Assembly: GCF_015234275.1 (NCBI RefSeq)
Contig: NZ_JADGII010000003.1
Length of the DNA: 64,000 nt
Strand: one strand, 5' to 3'
Source: Prosthecochloris ethylica
GTDB taxonomy: Bacteria > Bacteroidota > Chlorobiia > Chlorobiales > Chlorobiaceae
Made by a program: the position numbers and the translations under genes. Shown in pieces: positions 52,902 to 61,946 of the stretch. The notes below the pieces were generated by a model that was not told the DNA's origin, searched no databases, and worked only from the letters and a program-made list of their open reading frames with translations. Every line of letters starts with the position of its first letter. Position 1 is the stretch's first letter.

Positions 52902-55900
52902 ATGTACCTGTCAAAAATTGAGCTTTTCGGCTTCAAGAGTTTTGCCCACAGGGTAAAAATAACCTTCGACAAGGGCCTGACCGCTATTGTCGGGCCGAAC
53001 GGATGCGGAAAGACCAATGTCGTCGATGCCATCCGCTGGGTCCTCGGTGAGCAGAAGTCCGCGCTCCTGCGATCCACAAAAATGGAAAATATCATTTTCA
53101 ACGGCACCAGGAGCCTCAAGCCTCTCAGTCTCTCTGAGGTATCGCTGACCATCGAAAACACCCGCAACGTCCTGCCTGTCGAATATACCGAGGTGACCAT
53201 TACCCGCCGCCTCTACAGAAACGGAGAGAGCGAATACCTGCTCAACCAGGTTCCCTGCCGCCTCAGGGACATTCTCGATCTGTTTGCCGATACCGGCATG
53301 GGCAGTGACGCCTACTCGGTTATCGAGCTGAAAATGATCGAGGAGATCATCAGCAACAAGAGCGAAGAGCGCCTTCGCCTCCTCGAAGAGGCTGCCGGCA
53401 TCACGCGCTACAAGCAGCGCCGCAAGCAGACGTTCCGACAGCTTGACAGCACCTCCCGGGACCTCGAACGGGTCGACGACCTGCTGTCGGAAGTCGCAAA
53501 AAAAACCCGAAGCCTGAAAACACAGGTGCGCAAGGCAGAAACCTGCCGGGAACTGAAGCAGAACCTCAGAACGCTGGAACTGTCACTCGGGCTCGTTCGC
53601 CTCGAAGAGTACGAACAACGGCTCGAACCACTGAAGCAGAAACGGGCTGCGGAAGAGAGCCGTAACGAAGAACTGGCAACACGCCTGACGCTCCTTGACA
53701 GCCAGCTCCAGGAAGACGAGCTGAAGCAGCTGAATCTCGAGCAGGAACTGGCTGAGCGGCAGAAACAGCTCAACGCTCTCTCGGAACAGCTCCATAGCGG
53801 CGAAAAACGCCTTGTGGAGCTCAACGAGCAGACAAAACGGCTGGAAGAACGCGTGACACGTGCAGAGCACTCGATCATGGCTCACCGGGATACGGCAGCC
53901 TCACTGCAGAAAGAACAGGAGGAACTGAAAAAAGCAGCCGACCCGCTGCTGCAGAAGCACAAGGACGAGGAAGAGCGACTGCAGCGACTGCGCGACGAAC
54001 AGCAGAAGGCCGGAGCGATTCTTGCGGACAATCGCAACAACATCCGCGCCCTGCAGCGAAGTCTTGACGAGCACGAAAGGCAGCTGTCGTCGCTGCGGAT
54101 CTCCCGACAGAAAGAGCAGACAACCTGCGAGCACCTTCAGAAGCGTCTCCGCTCACTCGACGAAGCAATGAACGAACATGACCAACGGCTCGAAAACCTT
54201 GCCGGGGAGCTGCAGGAACTGACCGAAAAACGCGACGCGGTGCAACAGCACCTGCACCGGGCAACCGAAGAGATTTCCGGGCTGAGAGCGCTGAAAGAAC
54301 AGATTGCAGAACAGATCGAATCCGGCAGGGAGCGGCTTTTCGAGCAGCGATCCCGGAAGGAGCGGCTCCAGAACAGCATTCTGCTTGCCGACTCTATCCT
54401 CGATAGTTACGAAGGCCTTCCCGAAGGCATCGAATTCCTTGAAAACGAAGCAGCCACGAAATCCGGCCTGGGTTGCCTGTCAGATGTCATTTCTCTCGAT
54501 CCCGAATACAGAAAAGCGGTCAATGCCGCCCTCGGAGAAGCACTCGGGTACTACATCTGTGCAACGTTCGAGGAAGCCCACGGCAACATCTGCCGGTTGA
54601 TGGATGCCGATAAAGGCAAGCTGAGTTTTCTTGTCCTCGAACATCTCCCCTCCCCTTCTCCTGCAGAGCCAACCTGTATCGACGGCTCCCGGCCGGCCCT
54701 GTCGGTGGTCGAGTGCCCGGAGCCCCTGTCGAGAGCCCTCTCGCTGCTGTTGCACAACACCCATATCTCAGCGGATTTCGAGACAGCACGGAGACTCTCG
54801 CACAAACATCCGCAATGCACGTTCGTCACCATGGAGGGAGAAAAAATCACGCCCTCGGGCATCGTTCACGGAGGCAGCACACGGGAGAACGAAGGGCTCC
54901 GGCTCGGGAAAAAAGCTGAACGTGACAGGCTCATGCAACAGAAGGAGGAACTCGATGCTCTCATTGCCCAACAGGACAGCGCACTGCAGGACCTCGGCCG
55001 AAAACACGCATCGATCCCCCTGAAAGACAAAGAGCGGCAACACAACAGCCTCGAAAGGGAGCTCAACGGCCTGGAACGCGGGCTGACCGCTCTCGAAACC
55101 CGACAGTCGTCAGGAGCAAAAGAGCGGGAACGCGCCAGAGAAGAACGCAGGCGGACAGAAGAGGAATACCGGCAATCCATGCAAGCCGCGGCCGCACTGG
55201 CACCGGACATCAACCGGCTGGAAGAAGAACGCGATAAACTGCTCGAAGAACTCAAACAGGTGCGCGAAAACAACCGCAGGGCTGAAGAAGCGCACAACCA
55301 GCGGAACCGTGATGTGCAGAACCGGGAAAACCGCTTCAGGGAACTCAGGCTCGAGCTCGACAAGCTCCGGTTCCGGCAGACCGGATGCAGCGAAAACATC
55401 CGTAAGGCCGACGCGCAGGTCAAGGACCTGCAACAGGAAATCTCGACAGCTGAATCACTGCTCGAGGAAACCCGTCGCGACATCGCCGCCTGCAGTTCCC
55501 GACTCGACGAGCAGCGAATACAGAGCGGGCAACGGCAGGAAACCATCAACGGGCTCGAAACCGGGTACAGGGAGATAAAAATACGCAACCAGCAGACCCG
55601 CAATGACCTGCGCGATATCCGAAGAAGTCACGATACCGGCGTGCAGCTCGCCACGGAACTCCGGGAACAGCAGCGCACCATCGAAAAAAACATTGACGCC
55701 CTGCTGACATCGGTACAGACCCGTTACGACTGCAACCTTCACGTCATCGACCATGACGTCCCTGAGGGATTCGACCCGCAGCAGGCAGAAGCCGACATCG
55801 AGATCATACGGTCACGACTCCAGAAATTCGGAGCGGTCAACGAGCTGGCCCTCGAGGAGTACCAGCAGGAAAAAGAGCGGTTCGATTTTCTCAATGAACA

Positions 55901-56435
55901 GAAAGACGACCTGCTGTCAGCTGAACGGCAGCTGCGGGCAACGATCGACGAGATCAACAAAACGGCGTTGAAAAAATTCAACGACACCTACCAGTCAGTC
56001 CGCAGCAACTTCATTTCCATTTTCCGGGAGCTCTTCGAGGAAACAGACGAAGCCGATCTGAAAATAACAACGGAAGATGATCCGCTGGAGGCCCATATCT
56101 CCATTATCGCGAAACCACGGGGAAAAAAACCGCTGTCGATCGAACAGCTCAGTGGCGGAGAAAAAGCCCTGACAGCCCTTTCTCTCCTGTTTTCCATCTA
56201 CCTCGTCAAGCCCAGCCCCTTCTGCATACTCGACGAAGTCGATGCTCCGCTCGACGATTCCAACATCGGACGATTCATTAAACTTCTCAAAAAATTTGAG
56301 AATAACACCCAATTTATTATTGTTACGCACAACAAGAAGACGATGGCCTCATCCCAGGCTCTGTACGGCGTTACCATGGAAGAGGAAGGCGTATCGAAAC
56401 TGATTCCGGTCAGACTGGAAAAACAGCGAACGTGA
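52902..56435 (+). CDS. smc: Chromosome segregation protein SMC
   Basis: A 1177-residue SMC ATPase. Walker A is AIVGPNGCGKTNVVDAIRWV (Lys37); two long coiled coils (about 170-500 and 680-1020) flank a hinge (about 510-660, GLGCLSDVISLDPEYRKAVN); the C-terminal head has the signature LSGGEKALTALSLLF (1083-1097) and Walker B FCILDEVDAPLDD. It dimerises and compacts chromosomes with ScpA/ScpB, which are not in this window. The stop overlaps the GTG of the next gene. Confidence 0.97.
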   Translation: MYLSKIELFGFKSFAHRVKITFDKGLTAIVGPNGCGKTNVVDAIRWVLGEQKSALLRSTKMENIIFNGTRSLKPLSLSEVSLTIENTRNVLPVEYTEVTITRRLYRNGESEYLLNQVPCRLRDILDLFADTGMGSDAYSVIELKMIEEIISNKSEERLRLLEEAAGITRYKQRRKQTFRQLDSTSRDLERVDDLLSEVAKKTRSLKTQVRKAETCRELKQNLRTLELSLGLVRLEEYEQRLEPLKQKRAAEESRNEELATRLTLLDSQLQEDELKQLNLEQELAERQKQLNALSEQLHSGEKRLVELNEQTKRLEERVTRAEHSIMAHRDTAASLQKEQEELKKAADPLLQKHKDEEERLQRLRDEQQKAGAILADNRNNIRALQRSLDEHERQLSSLRISRQKEQTTCEHLQKRLRSLDEAMNEHDQRLENLAGELQELTEKRDAVQQHLHRATEEISGLRALKEQIAEQIESGRERLFEQRSRKERLQNSILLADSILDSYEGLPEGIEFLENEAATKSGLGCLSDVISLDPEYRKAVNAALGEALGYYICATFEEAHGNICRLMDADKGKLSFLVLEHLPSPSPAEPTCIDGSRPALSVVECPEPLSRALSLLLHNTHISADFETARRLSHKHPQCTFVTMEGEKITPSGIVHGGSTRENEGLRLGKKAERDRLMQQKEELDALIAQQDSALQDLGRKHASIPLKDKERQHNSLERELNGLERGLTALETRQSSGAKERERAREERRRTEEEYRQSMQAAAALAPDINRLEEERDKLLEELKQVRENNRRAEEAHNQRNRDVQNRENRFRELRLELDKLRFRQTGCSENIRKADAQVKDLQQEISTAESLLEETRRDIAACSSRLDEQRIQSGQRQETINGLETGYREIKIRNQQTRNDLRDIRRSHDTGVQLATELREQQRTIEKNIDALLTSVQTRYDCNLHVIDHDVPEGFDPQQAEADIEIIRSRLQKFGAVNELALEEYQQEKERFDFLNEQKDDLLSAERQLRATIDEINKTALKKFNDTYQSVRSNFISIFRELFEETDEADLKITTEDDPLEAHISIIAKPRGKKPLSIEQLSGGEKALTALSLLFSIYLVKPSPFCILDEVDAPLDDSNIGRFIKLLKKFENNTQFIIVTHNKKTMASSQALYGVTMEEEGVSKLIPVRLEKQRT

Positions 56436-57154
56436 ATGTTCAAACGAGCCAAATGCGTAAAAAACTTGTTCTCTTTGACATCGATGGAACCCTCCTGAAC
56501 GTCGGCAAGGTCAACCGTCAGACACTGATTGACGCGCTCGTCGAGGTCTACGGTACCGAAGGCAGTGCGGCACGGCACAATTTTGCCGGCAAAATGGACA
56601 GTGTCATCATCTACGAGGTCCTGCAGAACGCCGGTATCAGTGATCATGACATCGCACTGAATTTCGACACGGTAAAGCACACCTATATCGACCTGTTCCG
56701 GAAACGCTCACGAACGGAGGATGTCGAACTCCTTGTCGGCGTACGCGATCTGCTCCAGGCTCTGAGTGAACGGGAAGACATTCTGCTCGGGCTCCTGACG
56801 GGCAATTTCGAGGGTTCCGGGCGACACAAGCTTCATCTTCCTTCCATCAACCACTTCTTCCCGTTCGGCGCCTTTGCCGATGATGCCCGCCACCGGAACG
56901 ACCTTCCGGCAATCGCCGTCAGCCGAGCAGAACAGCTCACCGGAACCACGTTTGCGGCTGAAGACACCATCATCATCGGCGATACGGAACACGATATCCG
57001 CTGCGCACGAGCCATCAATGCCCGCAGTGTCGCCGTCGCCACCGGAACATACAGCCGGGCATCCCTTGAAAAACACAAGCCGGATATCCTGTTCGAAAAT
57101 TTCAGTGATACCGGCCGGGTCATCAGCCGGATCACCCACTCTTCACACACTTAA
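56432..57154 (+). CDS. HAD-superfamily hydrolase
   Basis: About 240 residues, phosphoglycolate-phosphatase-like. Motif I is LVLFDIDGTLLNVGKVNRQT, motif II GLLTGNFEGSG, and the end motif TIIIGDTEHDIRCARAINAR carries the Mg-binding acid; ALAVATGTYS-like AVATGTYSR follows. Start: a GTG at 56432 overlapping the smc stop, or ATG at 56453; the latter gives the shorter, more usual N-terminus. Substrate unknown. Confidence 0.88.
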   Translation: MNVQTSQMRKKLVLFDIDGTLLNVGKVNRQTLIDALVEVYGTEGSAARHNFAGKMDSVIIYEVLQNAGISDHDIALNFDTVKHTYIDLFRKRSRTEDVELLVGVRDLLQALSEREDILLGLLTGNFEGSGRHKLHLPSINHFFPFGAFADDARHRNDLPAIAVSRAEQLTGTTFAAEDTIIIGDTEHDIRCARAINARSVAVATGTYSRASLEKHKPDILFENFSDTGRVISRITHSSHT

Positions 57155-57166
57155 CTGCTCTTTTCC

Positions 57167-57673
57167 ATGAAGGCACATCGACGACACATACGCGAAAAAG
57201 TCATACAGGCGCTCTATACACTGGAACTCCGCGACACGGATCTCAATACCGCTGCCGACTGGCTCGTAACACCGGAAATTTCGAAAGACCCCAACGCCAT
57301 GAGGTTTTTCCGCTCGCTGCTCGAAAACATTGTCGAGCACCGGGAGGAAATCGACAGCTACATTTCCAAACATACCTTCAACTGGGATATGAGCAGAATC
57401 GCCATCATCGACAAGAACATCCTGCGCATGGCGATGGCTGAAATCCTCTATTTCGAGGATATCCCTCCGAAAGTCTCGATCAACGAAGCCATCGAAATCG
57501 CCAAAAAGTTCAACAGCACCGACAAAAGCAGCAAATTTGTCAACGGCATCCTCGATGCGATCTACAACGACCTGAATACGTCCGGCAGAATCAGGAAATG
57601 CGGCCGCGGCCTGATCGACAAATCCGGTCAGCAGAAAAAAAAGGCTGCCGGAGAGCCCGGCGACAACAGCTGA
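57167..57673 (+). CDS. nusB: Transcription antitermination factor NusB
   Basis: A 168-residue all-helical RNA-binding protein. It begins RRHIREKVIQALYTLEL, has NTFNWDMSRIAIIDKNILRMAMAE (here HTFNWDMSRIAIIDKNIL) and ends PPKVSINEAIEIAKKF, KSSKFVNGILDAIY. With NusE it assembles on boxA of rRNA leaders to prevent termination. The C-terminal tail after about 145 is Lys-rich and probably disordered. Twelve bases after the HAD gene. Confidence 0.96.
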   Translation: MKAHRRHIREKVIQALYTLELRDTDLNTAADWLVTPEISKDPNAMRFFRSLLENIVEHREEIDSYISKHTFNWDMSRIAIIDKNILRMAMAEILYFEDIPPKVSINEAIEIAKKFNSTDKSSKFVNGILDAIYNDLNTSGRIRKCGRGLIDKSGQQKKKAAGEPGDNS

Positions 57674-57678
57674 TCAAC

Positions 57679-58374
57679 ATGGATCGACAACTGTCAGAAC
57701 AGCACAGGATCATTGCCTTCGGTGACATTCACGGTTGTCGCCGGACGCTTGCCGCGCTGCTCGAACAGCTCGACCCGGAACCATCCGATCAGCTGGTTTT
57801 TCTCGGCGATGTCATCGACAGGGGGAGTAACTCCAGGGGAGTGATCGACGACCTGATCACACTGGCAGACCGCTACCGTTGTTTTTTTGTCATGGGGAAC
57901 CATGAACTCCTGCTGCTCGAGTCACTCGAGACAGGCGACAGCAGCCTCTGGCTCGACAACGGCGGTTCAGCTACGCTCTCATCGTACCATACTGCCGACA
58001 GCTCCGGACTGCCACAGAACCATATCGATTTTCTCCGGTCCTTCAACTACTACATCGAATCGGACACCTTTATATTTGTCCATGGAGGACTCGACCCGGA
58101 GATGAGCGTCCGCGATAACATCCGCTTCATGCAGCCGTCCGACTTCTGCTGGATGAGGACGCACCTGCGGCGCTCTTTTCTCGAGACCGGCCGCTATCAG
58201 TGGGAAAAAACCGTTGTCTGCGGCCATACGCCCATGCCTGAGGTCATCAACCAGAAGAAACTGATTTCACTCGATACCGGCTGCGTCTATACGGACACAC
58301 CGTCCCTCGGCAGGCTGTCGGCAGTCGTTCTCCCTGAACGCCGGATTGTGCAGACCGGCAACATTGACATCTGA
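57679..58374 (+). CDS. Metallophosphoesterase (PPP-type serine/threonine or diadenosine polyphosphate phosphatase)
   Basis: A 231-residue PPP-family phosphatase with all dimetal motifs: AFGDIHGC (Asp16, His18), FLGDVIDRG, MGNHELLLLESL, a distal His in FVHGGLD and CGHTPMPE. Bacterial members include ApaH-like and PrpA-like enzymes; sequence alone does not decide between protein and dinucleotide substrates. The start at 57679 lies a few residues before the GDIHG strand; an upstream ATG at 57598 overlaps nusB. Six bases after nusB, six bases before nth. Confidence 0.9.
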   Translation: MDRQLSEQHRIIAFGDIHGCRRTLAALLEQLDPEPSDQLVFLGDVIDRGSNSRGVIDDLITLADRYRCFFVMGNHELLLLESLETGDSSLWLDNGGSATLSSYHTADSSGLPQNHIDFLRSFNYYIESDTFIFVHGGLDPEMSVRDNIRFMQPSDFCWMRTHLRRSFLETGRYQWEKTVVCGHTPMPEVINQKKLISLDTGCVYTDTPSLGRLSAVVLPERRIVQTGNIDI

Positions 58375-58380
58375 ACCACC

Positions 58381-59016
58381 ATGACCATCCCTGAAAAAAT
58401 CTCCTGTATCAACGAAGCGCTCGGAGCGGCATATCCATCTCCGAAAAGCGAACTGAATTACGAGACCCCCTTCCAGCTGCTTGTCGCCACCATGCTTGCC
58501 GCACAGTCAACCGACAAGAAGGTGAACATGATTACGGCAGAACTGTTCAAGGCTGCGGCGGACGCACACAGTATGAGCAGGCTGGAGCTTGACGATATCC
58601 GCCAGATGATCCGCTCGATCAATTATTACAATAACAAGGCAAAGCACCTCCTCGCTGCCAGCACGACCCTCGTGGAAAAATTTGACGGCGAGGTGCCTGA
58701 TTCACGCGAAGAGCTGGAAAAGCTGCCCGGCGTCGGCAGAAAAACCGCCAATGTGGTGCTCAGCAACGCATTCGGCAGGCCGGTCATGCCCGTCGATACC
58801 CATGTTCACCGTGTCTCTAACCGTATCGGCCTCGTTTCGACCTCCAATCCCCGTGACACGGAAGACGAGCTGATGAAAATCATCCCCGAAGACCTGGTGA
58901 TCAACTTCCACCACTACCTCGTTCTCCACGGACGCTACACCTGTAAAGCCCGCAAACCCCTGTGCGCAGAATGCCCGATCGTGGACGCCTGTGATTACGA
59001 GGGGAAGATGTTTTGA
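58381..59016 (+). CDS. nth: Endonuclease III
   Basis: A 211-residue base-excision glycosylase/AP lyase for oxidised pyrimidines. The helix-hairpin-helix motif LPGVGRKTANVVL holds catalytic Lys121, Asp139 is in PVDTHVHRVSNR, and the 4Fe-4S cluster ligands are Cys188, Cys195, Cys198 and Cys204. Length is normal. It ends a plus-strand run smc, HAD, nusB, phosphatase, nth, just before a 556-base repeat region. Confidence 0.97.
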   Translation: MTIPEKISCINEALGAAYPSPKSELNYETPFQLLVATMLAAQSTDKKVNMITAELFKAAADAHSMSRLELDDIRQMIRSINYYNNKAKHLLAASTTLVEKFDGEVPDSREELEKLPGVGRKTANVVLSNAFGRPVMPVDTHVHRVSNRIGLVSTSNPRDTEDELMKIIPEDLVINFHHYLVLHGRYTCKARKPLCAECPIVDACDYEGKMF

Positions 59017-59052
59017 TCTGTTTGGGCGCAGTGGCGTTGTGATGGGGGGTTC

Positions 59053-59481
59053 ATCCGTTGGCGGGGTTCGTCGCGGGCGAGCGCCGCTCGCCCCTACACC
59101 ATTCACCATTCACGGATATTTGCCTTGTCTCCCGTAGGGGTCAGCGGCGCTGACCCGCTCGATCGTGGGCCTGCCCACAGAGTACATGGATTGGCGCCTG
59201 ACGGCGTGGTGATCAGTGACAAGTGACCGGTGACGAGAAAAAGCGGCATCCGTTGGCGGGGTTCGCGGGCGAGCGCCGCTCGCCCCTACACCATTCACTA
59301 TTCACGGATATTTGCCTTGTCTTCCGTAGGGGTCAGCGGCGCTGACCCGCTCGATCTTGTGCTTGCCTACAGAGTACATGGATTGGCGCCTGACGGCGCA
59401 GTGACCAGTGATCAGTGACCAGTGACGAGAAAAAGGCGGCATCCGTTGGCGGGGTTCGTCGCGGGCGAGCGCCGCTCATCC
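59053..59481. repeat. Tandem BIME/REP-like palindromic repeat array, 2.3 copies
   Basis: A 193-195 base unit beginning ATCCGTTGGCGGGGTTCG recurs at 59053, 59248 and 59441 (last copy partial). Each unit has two palindromes in opposite orientation: GGGCGAGCG-C-CGCTCGCCC (59075-59093; 59267-59285; third copy 59463-59481 with a damaged arm) and GGGTCAGCG-G-CGCTGACCC (59138-59156; 59330-59348). Read outward from the centre both are preceded by GTAG plus a G run, i.e. two REPs facing each other, a BIME arrangement. Short GTGACCAGTGA-type repeats lie between units. No gene is seen in 59017-59572. Confidence 0.85.
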
Positions 59482-59572
59482 CTACGGCGGGTGTGCTGTT
59501 GATTGCCGAGTTGGGCGTTTTTGCCTTTTGACGTTTTACTTTTGCCTTTTCACTGTTTACGTTCTCCTGCAC

Positions 59573-60019
59573 CTACACCAGCTCGATCTTGCGGTCGACG
59601 GCATAGATCCATTCGCCTTCCGGCCGGTTACGGTGACCGGTCCAGAGCTCGAGCATGATCCCTCGCGAATCATCGGCCTGTGACGTAAAGATCTCGACCT
59701 GGTAATAGAGTTCATCGAGCAGATCATCCCACGCCTTGTCCATTTCACGATACCCTGGCGCAGGAACAAGGCGGTCACCGTCCGCCTGCACATAGTCGGT
59801 AATGTAGACGAAACTGTCCGGCATCAGAAAGCCCCCCCTGTAGGTGCCTCGAGGACGCTTGACCCCCGGAACCTCGACCCAGAACTCAAGCAATGAATCC
59901 GATGAAAGCTGGCTGTCGCCGGCAAGCCGGACAAGAAGCTGCTGCACCGTCTCTTTGATGAGCGATTTGTTCTCTGCCGAAAGTTCCTGCATTTTAAAGT
60001 CGGGCGTGTGGTCTCGCAT
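59573..60019 (-). CDS. Conserved hypothetical protein
   Basis: A 148-residue soluble protein, not recognised. It has helices at the N-terminus (NKSLIKETVQQLLVRLAGD), then mixed strands rich in aromatic residues (LLEFWVEVPGVKRPRGTYRGG, FVYITDYVQADGDRLVP) and WDDLLDELYYQVEIFTSQ. No signal peptide, cysteine or catalytic motif is evident. An alternative start is Met10 (59992). Isolated between the repeat array and pabBC; its stop is 90 bases from the array. Confidence 0.7.
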   Translation of the reverse strand: MRDHTPDFKMQELSAENKSLIKETVQQLLVRLAGDSQLSSDSLLEFWVEVPGVKRPRGTYRGGFLMPDSFVYITDYVQADGDRLVPAPGYREMDKAWDDLLDELYYQVEIFTSQADDSRGIMLELWTGHRNRPEGEWIYAVDRKIELV

Positions 60020-60113
60020 AACAAGGGTATTTTTTACAAGAGGTTAGAAGAGAGATCCGAAAAAATATAACGCTATTTCACCTGATCGTCAACCGCTTTG
60101 CTTCGATGAGTGA

Positions 60114-61946
60114 TCAAATAAGGCGTCGATCAACCACGGCCCGGCGCAGTCCCCGCACGGAATTGCAGATAAACACGGCATCGGCACGGAGCAGGTCATC
60201 GATGGAGAGCACTCGCTCCTCCACGTTCGGGCGCGTCCTCTGAAAATAGCTGCGATACACCCCCGGCAACAGGCCGGACGAGAGCGGTGGCGTCAGAAAA
60301 CGTCCTTCCCGCATGATCACGACACTACTGATCGCCCCTTCACAGACCTCGTGACGTTCATTGCAGAACAGCACCTCGTCATACCCCTCCCTGGCGGCAG
60401 CGGCGAACAGACGGTCGTAGAGCATCCTGCGGGTGGTCTTGTGCCGCAGCCAGGGATCGTCGGACCTGACACGTTCCGCAGCAAAACAGACGCGTACAGG
60501 TGAACGCGATGCATCGAGGGAAAGCGGCTCCGAGGTCACACTGGCTGTGCCGTCAGAACTCAGGACAAGCCGAACTCTGCTCCGACCGCCCCGCAGCCGG
60601 AGCACCTGCCGCTCATGCTGGTCGAGCAATCCTGCAAGAAAACTGCCATCACAGCGATACCCCAGCGCAAGAGCCGAAGAAGCAAGACGCCGCAGATGCT
60701 CCTCTTTCCAGACGTATCGGCCATTCCACAGCATGGTCTCGAACAGCTGCACCCCGTCCGTATCCTGCCGGTCAAGCAGGAAAGAGGCTTTCAGATGACA
60801 TTCGGCATATTCCGCCTCTGCACCGGAATCCCAGACAATACCGCTGCCGGCCCCGTACTCGGCGTTTTTCCTGCTGAGTATCAGCGTCCTGATGGCGACG
60901 TTGAACTGCATCCGGCCTTCAGGAAGAATAAACCCTACTCCGCCGGTGTAGATCCCTCTCGGAGCATGTTCAAGGTCCCGGATCAGGCGCATGGCGCTGA
61001 GTTTCGGAGCCCCGGTCACCGATCCGCAGGGAAACAGGGCCCGGAACAGGGACTGCAGTGTGGTCGATGAGGAGAGCCTCCCGGTAATACGCGAAATCAT
61101 CTGATGCAGGGTCGGGTGCGTTTCGATAACAAAGAGCTCGGGAACCTGCACACTCCCCCGGACACAGATCCGGCCGAGATCGTTGCGAAGAAGATCGACG
61201 ATCATGAGGTTTTCCGCCCGGTTTTTACTGCAGGTCCGCAGTGACTCGCTCAACTCCCGGTCCTCCCGGGAACTCTGCCCTCTCGGCGCGGTCCCTTTCA
61301 TCGGGCGAACCTCGATCCTCTGGTTCTCGACCGTAAAAAACAGTTCCGGAGAAAACGAGAGCACATCGGCCATCCCCGGGCGAAGCCATGCCCGGTAGGC
61401 ATCCGGCTGACGGGAGGAAAGCAGCTGAAACAGTACTGCCGGGCCACGCTCTTCATGCCAGGAAAAACGGCCGGTAAAATTCACCTGGTAGACATCCCCT
61501 GCAGCAATGGCGGCATGGATTGCCGCAATATCTTCCCGATAACGCCCGGGGGAAAGATCAAACTCCGGAAGAACAGGGAGCGGCGGCACTCCGGCCAGAG
61601 CGGAAACGCCGGGTTCAGAGACTGTCCGACGGTATGACCGGTACACTCCGAACCAGGCAAGGGGAAGCTCTTCATCGCCTCCGGCTGACTCGACCTGGCG
61701 GAACACCTCCGGTTCGAACCCGTAACCGGCCTCATAGCCGACATACCCCGCCAGGGCAAACCCTGCGTCATGCCGTTCCTGCAGCCTGGAAAAAAATGCC
61801 TCGACATCCGAAGACGATCTCAGCTCGAGCGTCTCGACGGGATCCTCGAATACGAGGCCTCCACCGGAAGGGCCTCCGCTGAATGCCCCCCCGAACCATG
61901 CTGATCCCGGCTGAAGGTTCTGCTCAGAGGCCGTGAAAGAACTCAT
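60114..61946 (-). CDS. pabB: Fused aminodeoxychorismate synthase component I / aminodeoxychorismate lyase
   Basis: A 610-residue fusion for p-aminobenzoate synthesis. The N-terminal chorismate-binding part (about 1-390) has IAAGDVYQVNFTGRF, the PabB-specific RPMKGTAPRGQ with its catalytic Lys, RNDLGRICVRGSV and FPCGSVTGAPKLSAM. The C-terminal part (about 395-610) is a PLP fold-type IV lyase (PabC): LFETMLWNGRYVW, LRHKTTRRMLYDRL with the PLP-binding Lys, and NERHEVCEGAISSVVIMR. Together they make p-aminobenzoate from aminodeoxychorismate; the PabA glutaminase is elsewhere. Its start overlaps the upstream Ppx/GppA stop by four bases. Confidence 0.94.
   Translation of the reverse strand: MSSFTASEQNLQPGSAWFGGAFSGGPSGGGLVFEDPVETLELRSSSDVEAFFSRLQERHDAGFALAGYVGYEAGYGFEPEVFRQVESAGGDEELPLAWFGVYRSYRRTVSEPGVSALAGVPPLPVLPEFDLSPGRYREDIAAIHAAIAAGDVYQVNFTGRFSWHEERGPAVLFQLLSSRQPDAYRAWLRPGMADVLSFSPELFFTVENQRIEVRPMKGTAPRGQSSREDRELSESLRTCSKNRAENLMIVDLLRNDLGRICVRGSVQVPELFVIETHPTLHQMISRITGRLSSSTTLQSLFRALFPCGSVTGAPKLSAMRLIRDLEHAPRGIYTGGVGFILPEGRMQFNVAIRTLILSRKNAEYGAGSGIVWDSGAEAEYAECHLKASFLLDRQDTDGVQLFETMLWNGRYVWKEEHLRRLASSALALGYRCDGSFLAGLLDQHERQVLRLRGGRSRVRLVLSSDGTASVTSEPLSLDASRSPVRVCFAAERVRSDDPWLRHKTTRRMLYDRLFAAAAREGYDEVLFCNERHEVCEGAISSVVIMREGRFLTPPLSSGLLPGVYRSYFQRTRPNVEERVLSIDDLLRADAVFICNSVRGLRRAVVDRRLI

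Noticed and set aside
59053..59481. CRISPR array
   Set aside because: Units are about 194 bases with internal palindromes and no unique spacers of constant length; no cas genes.
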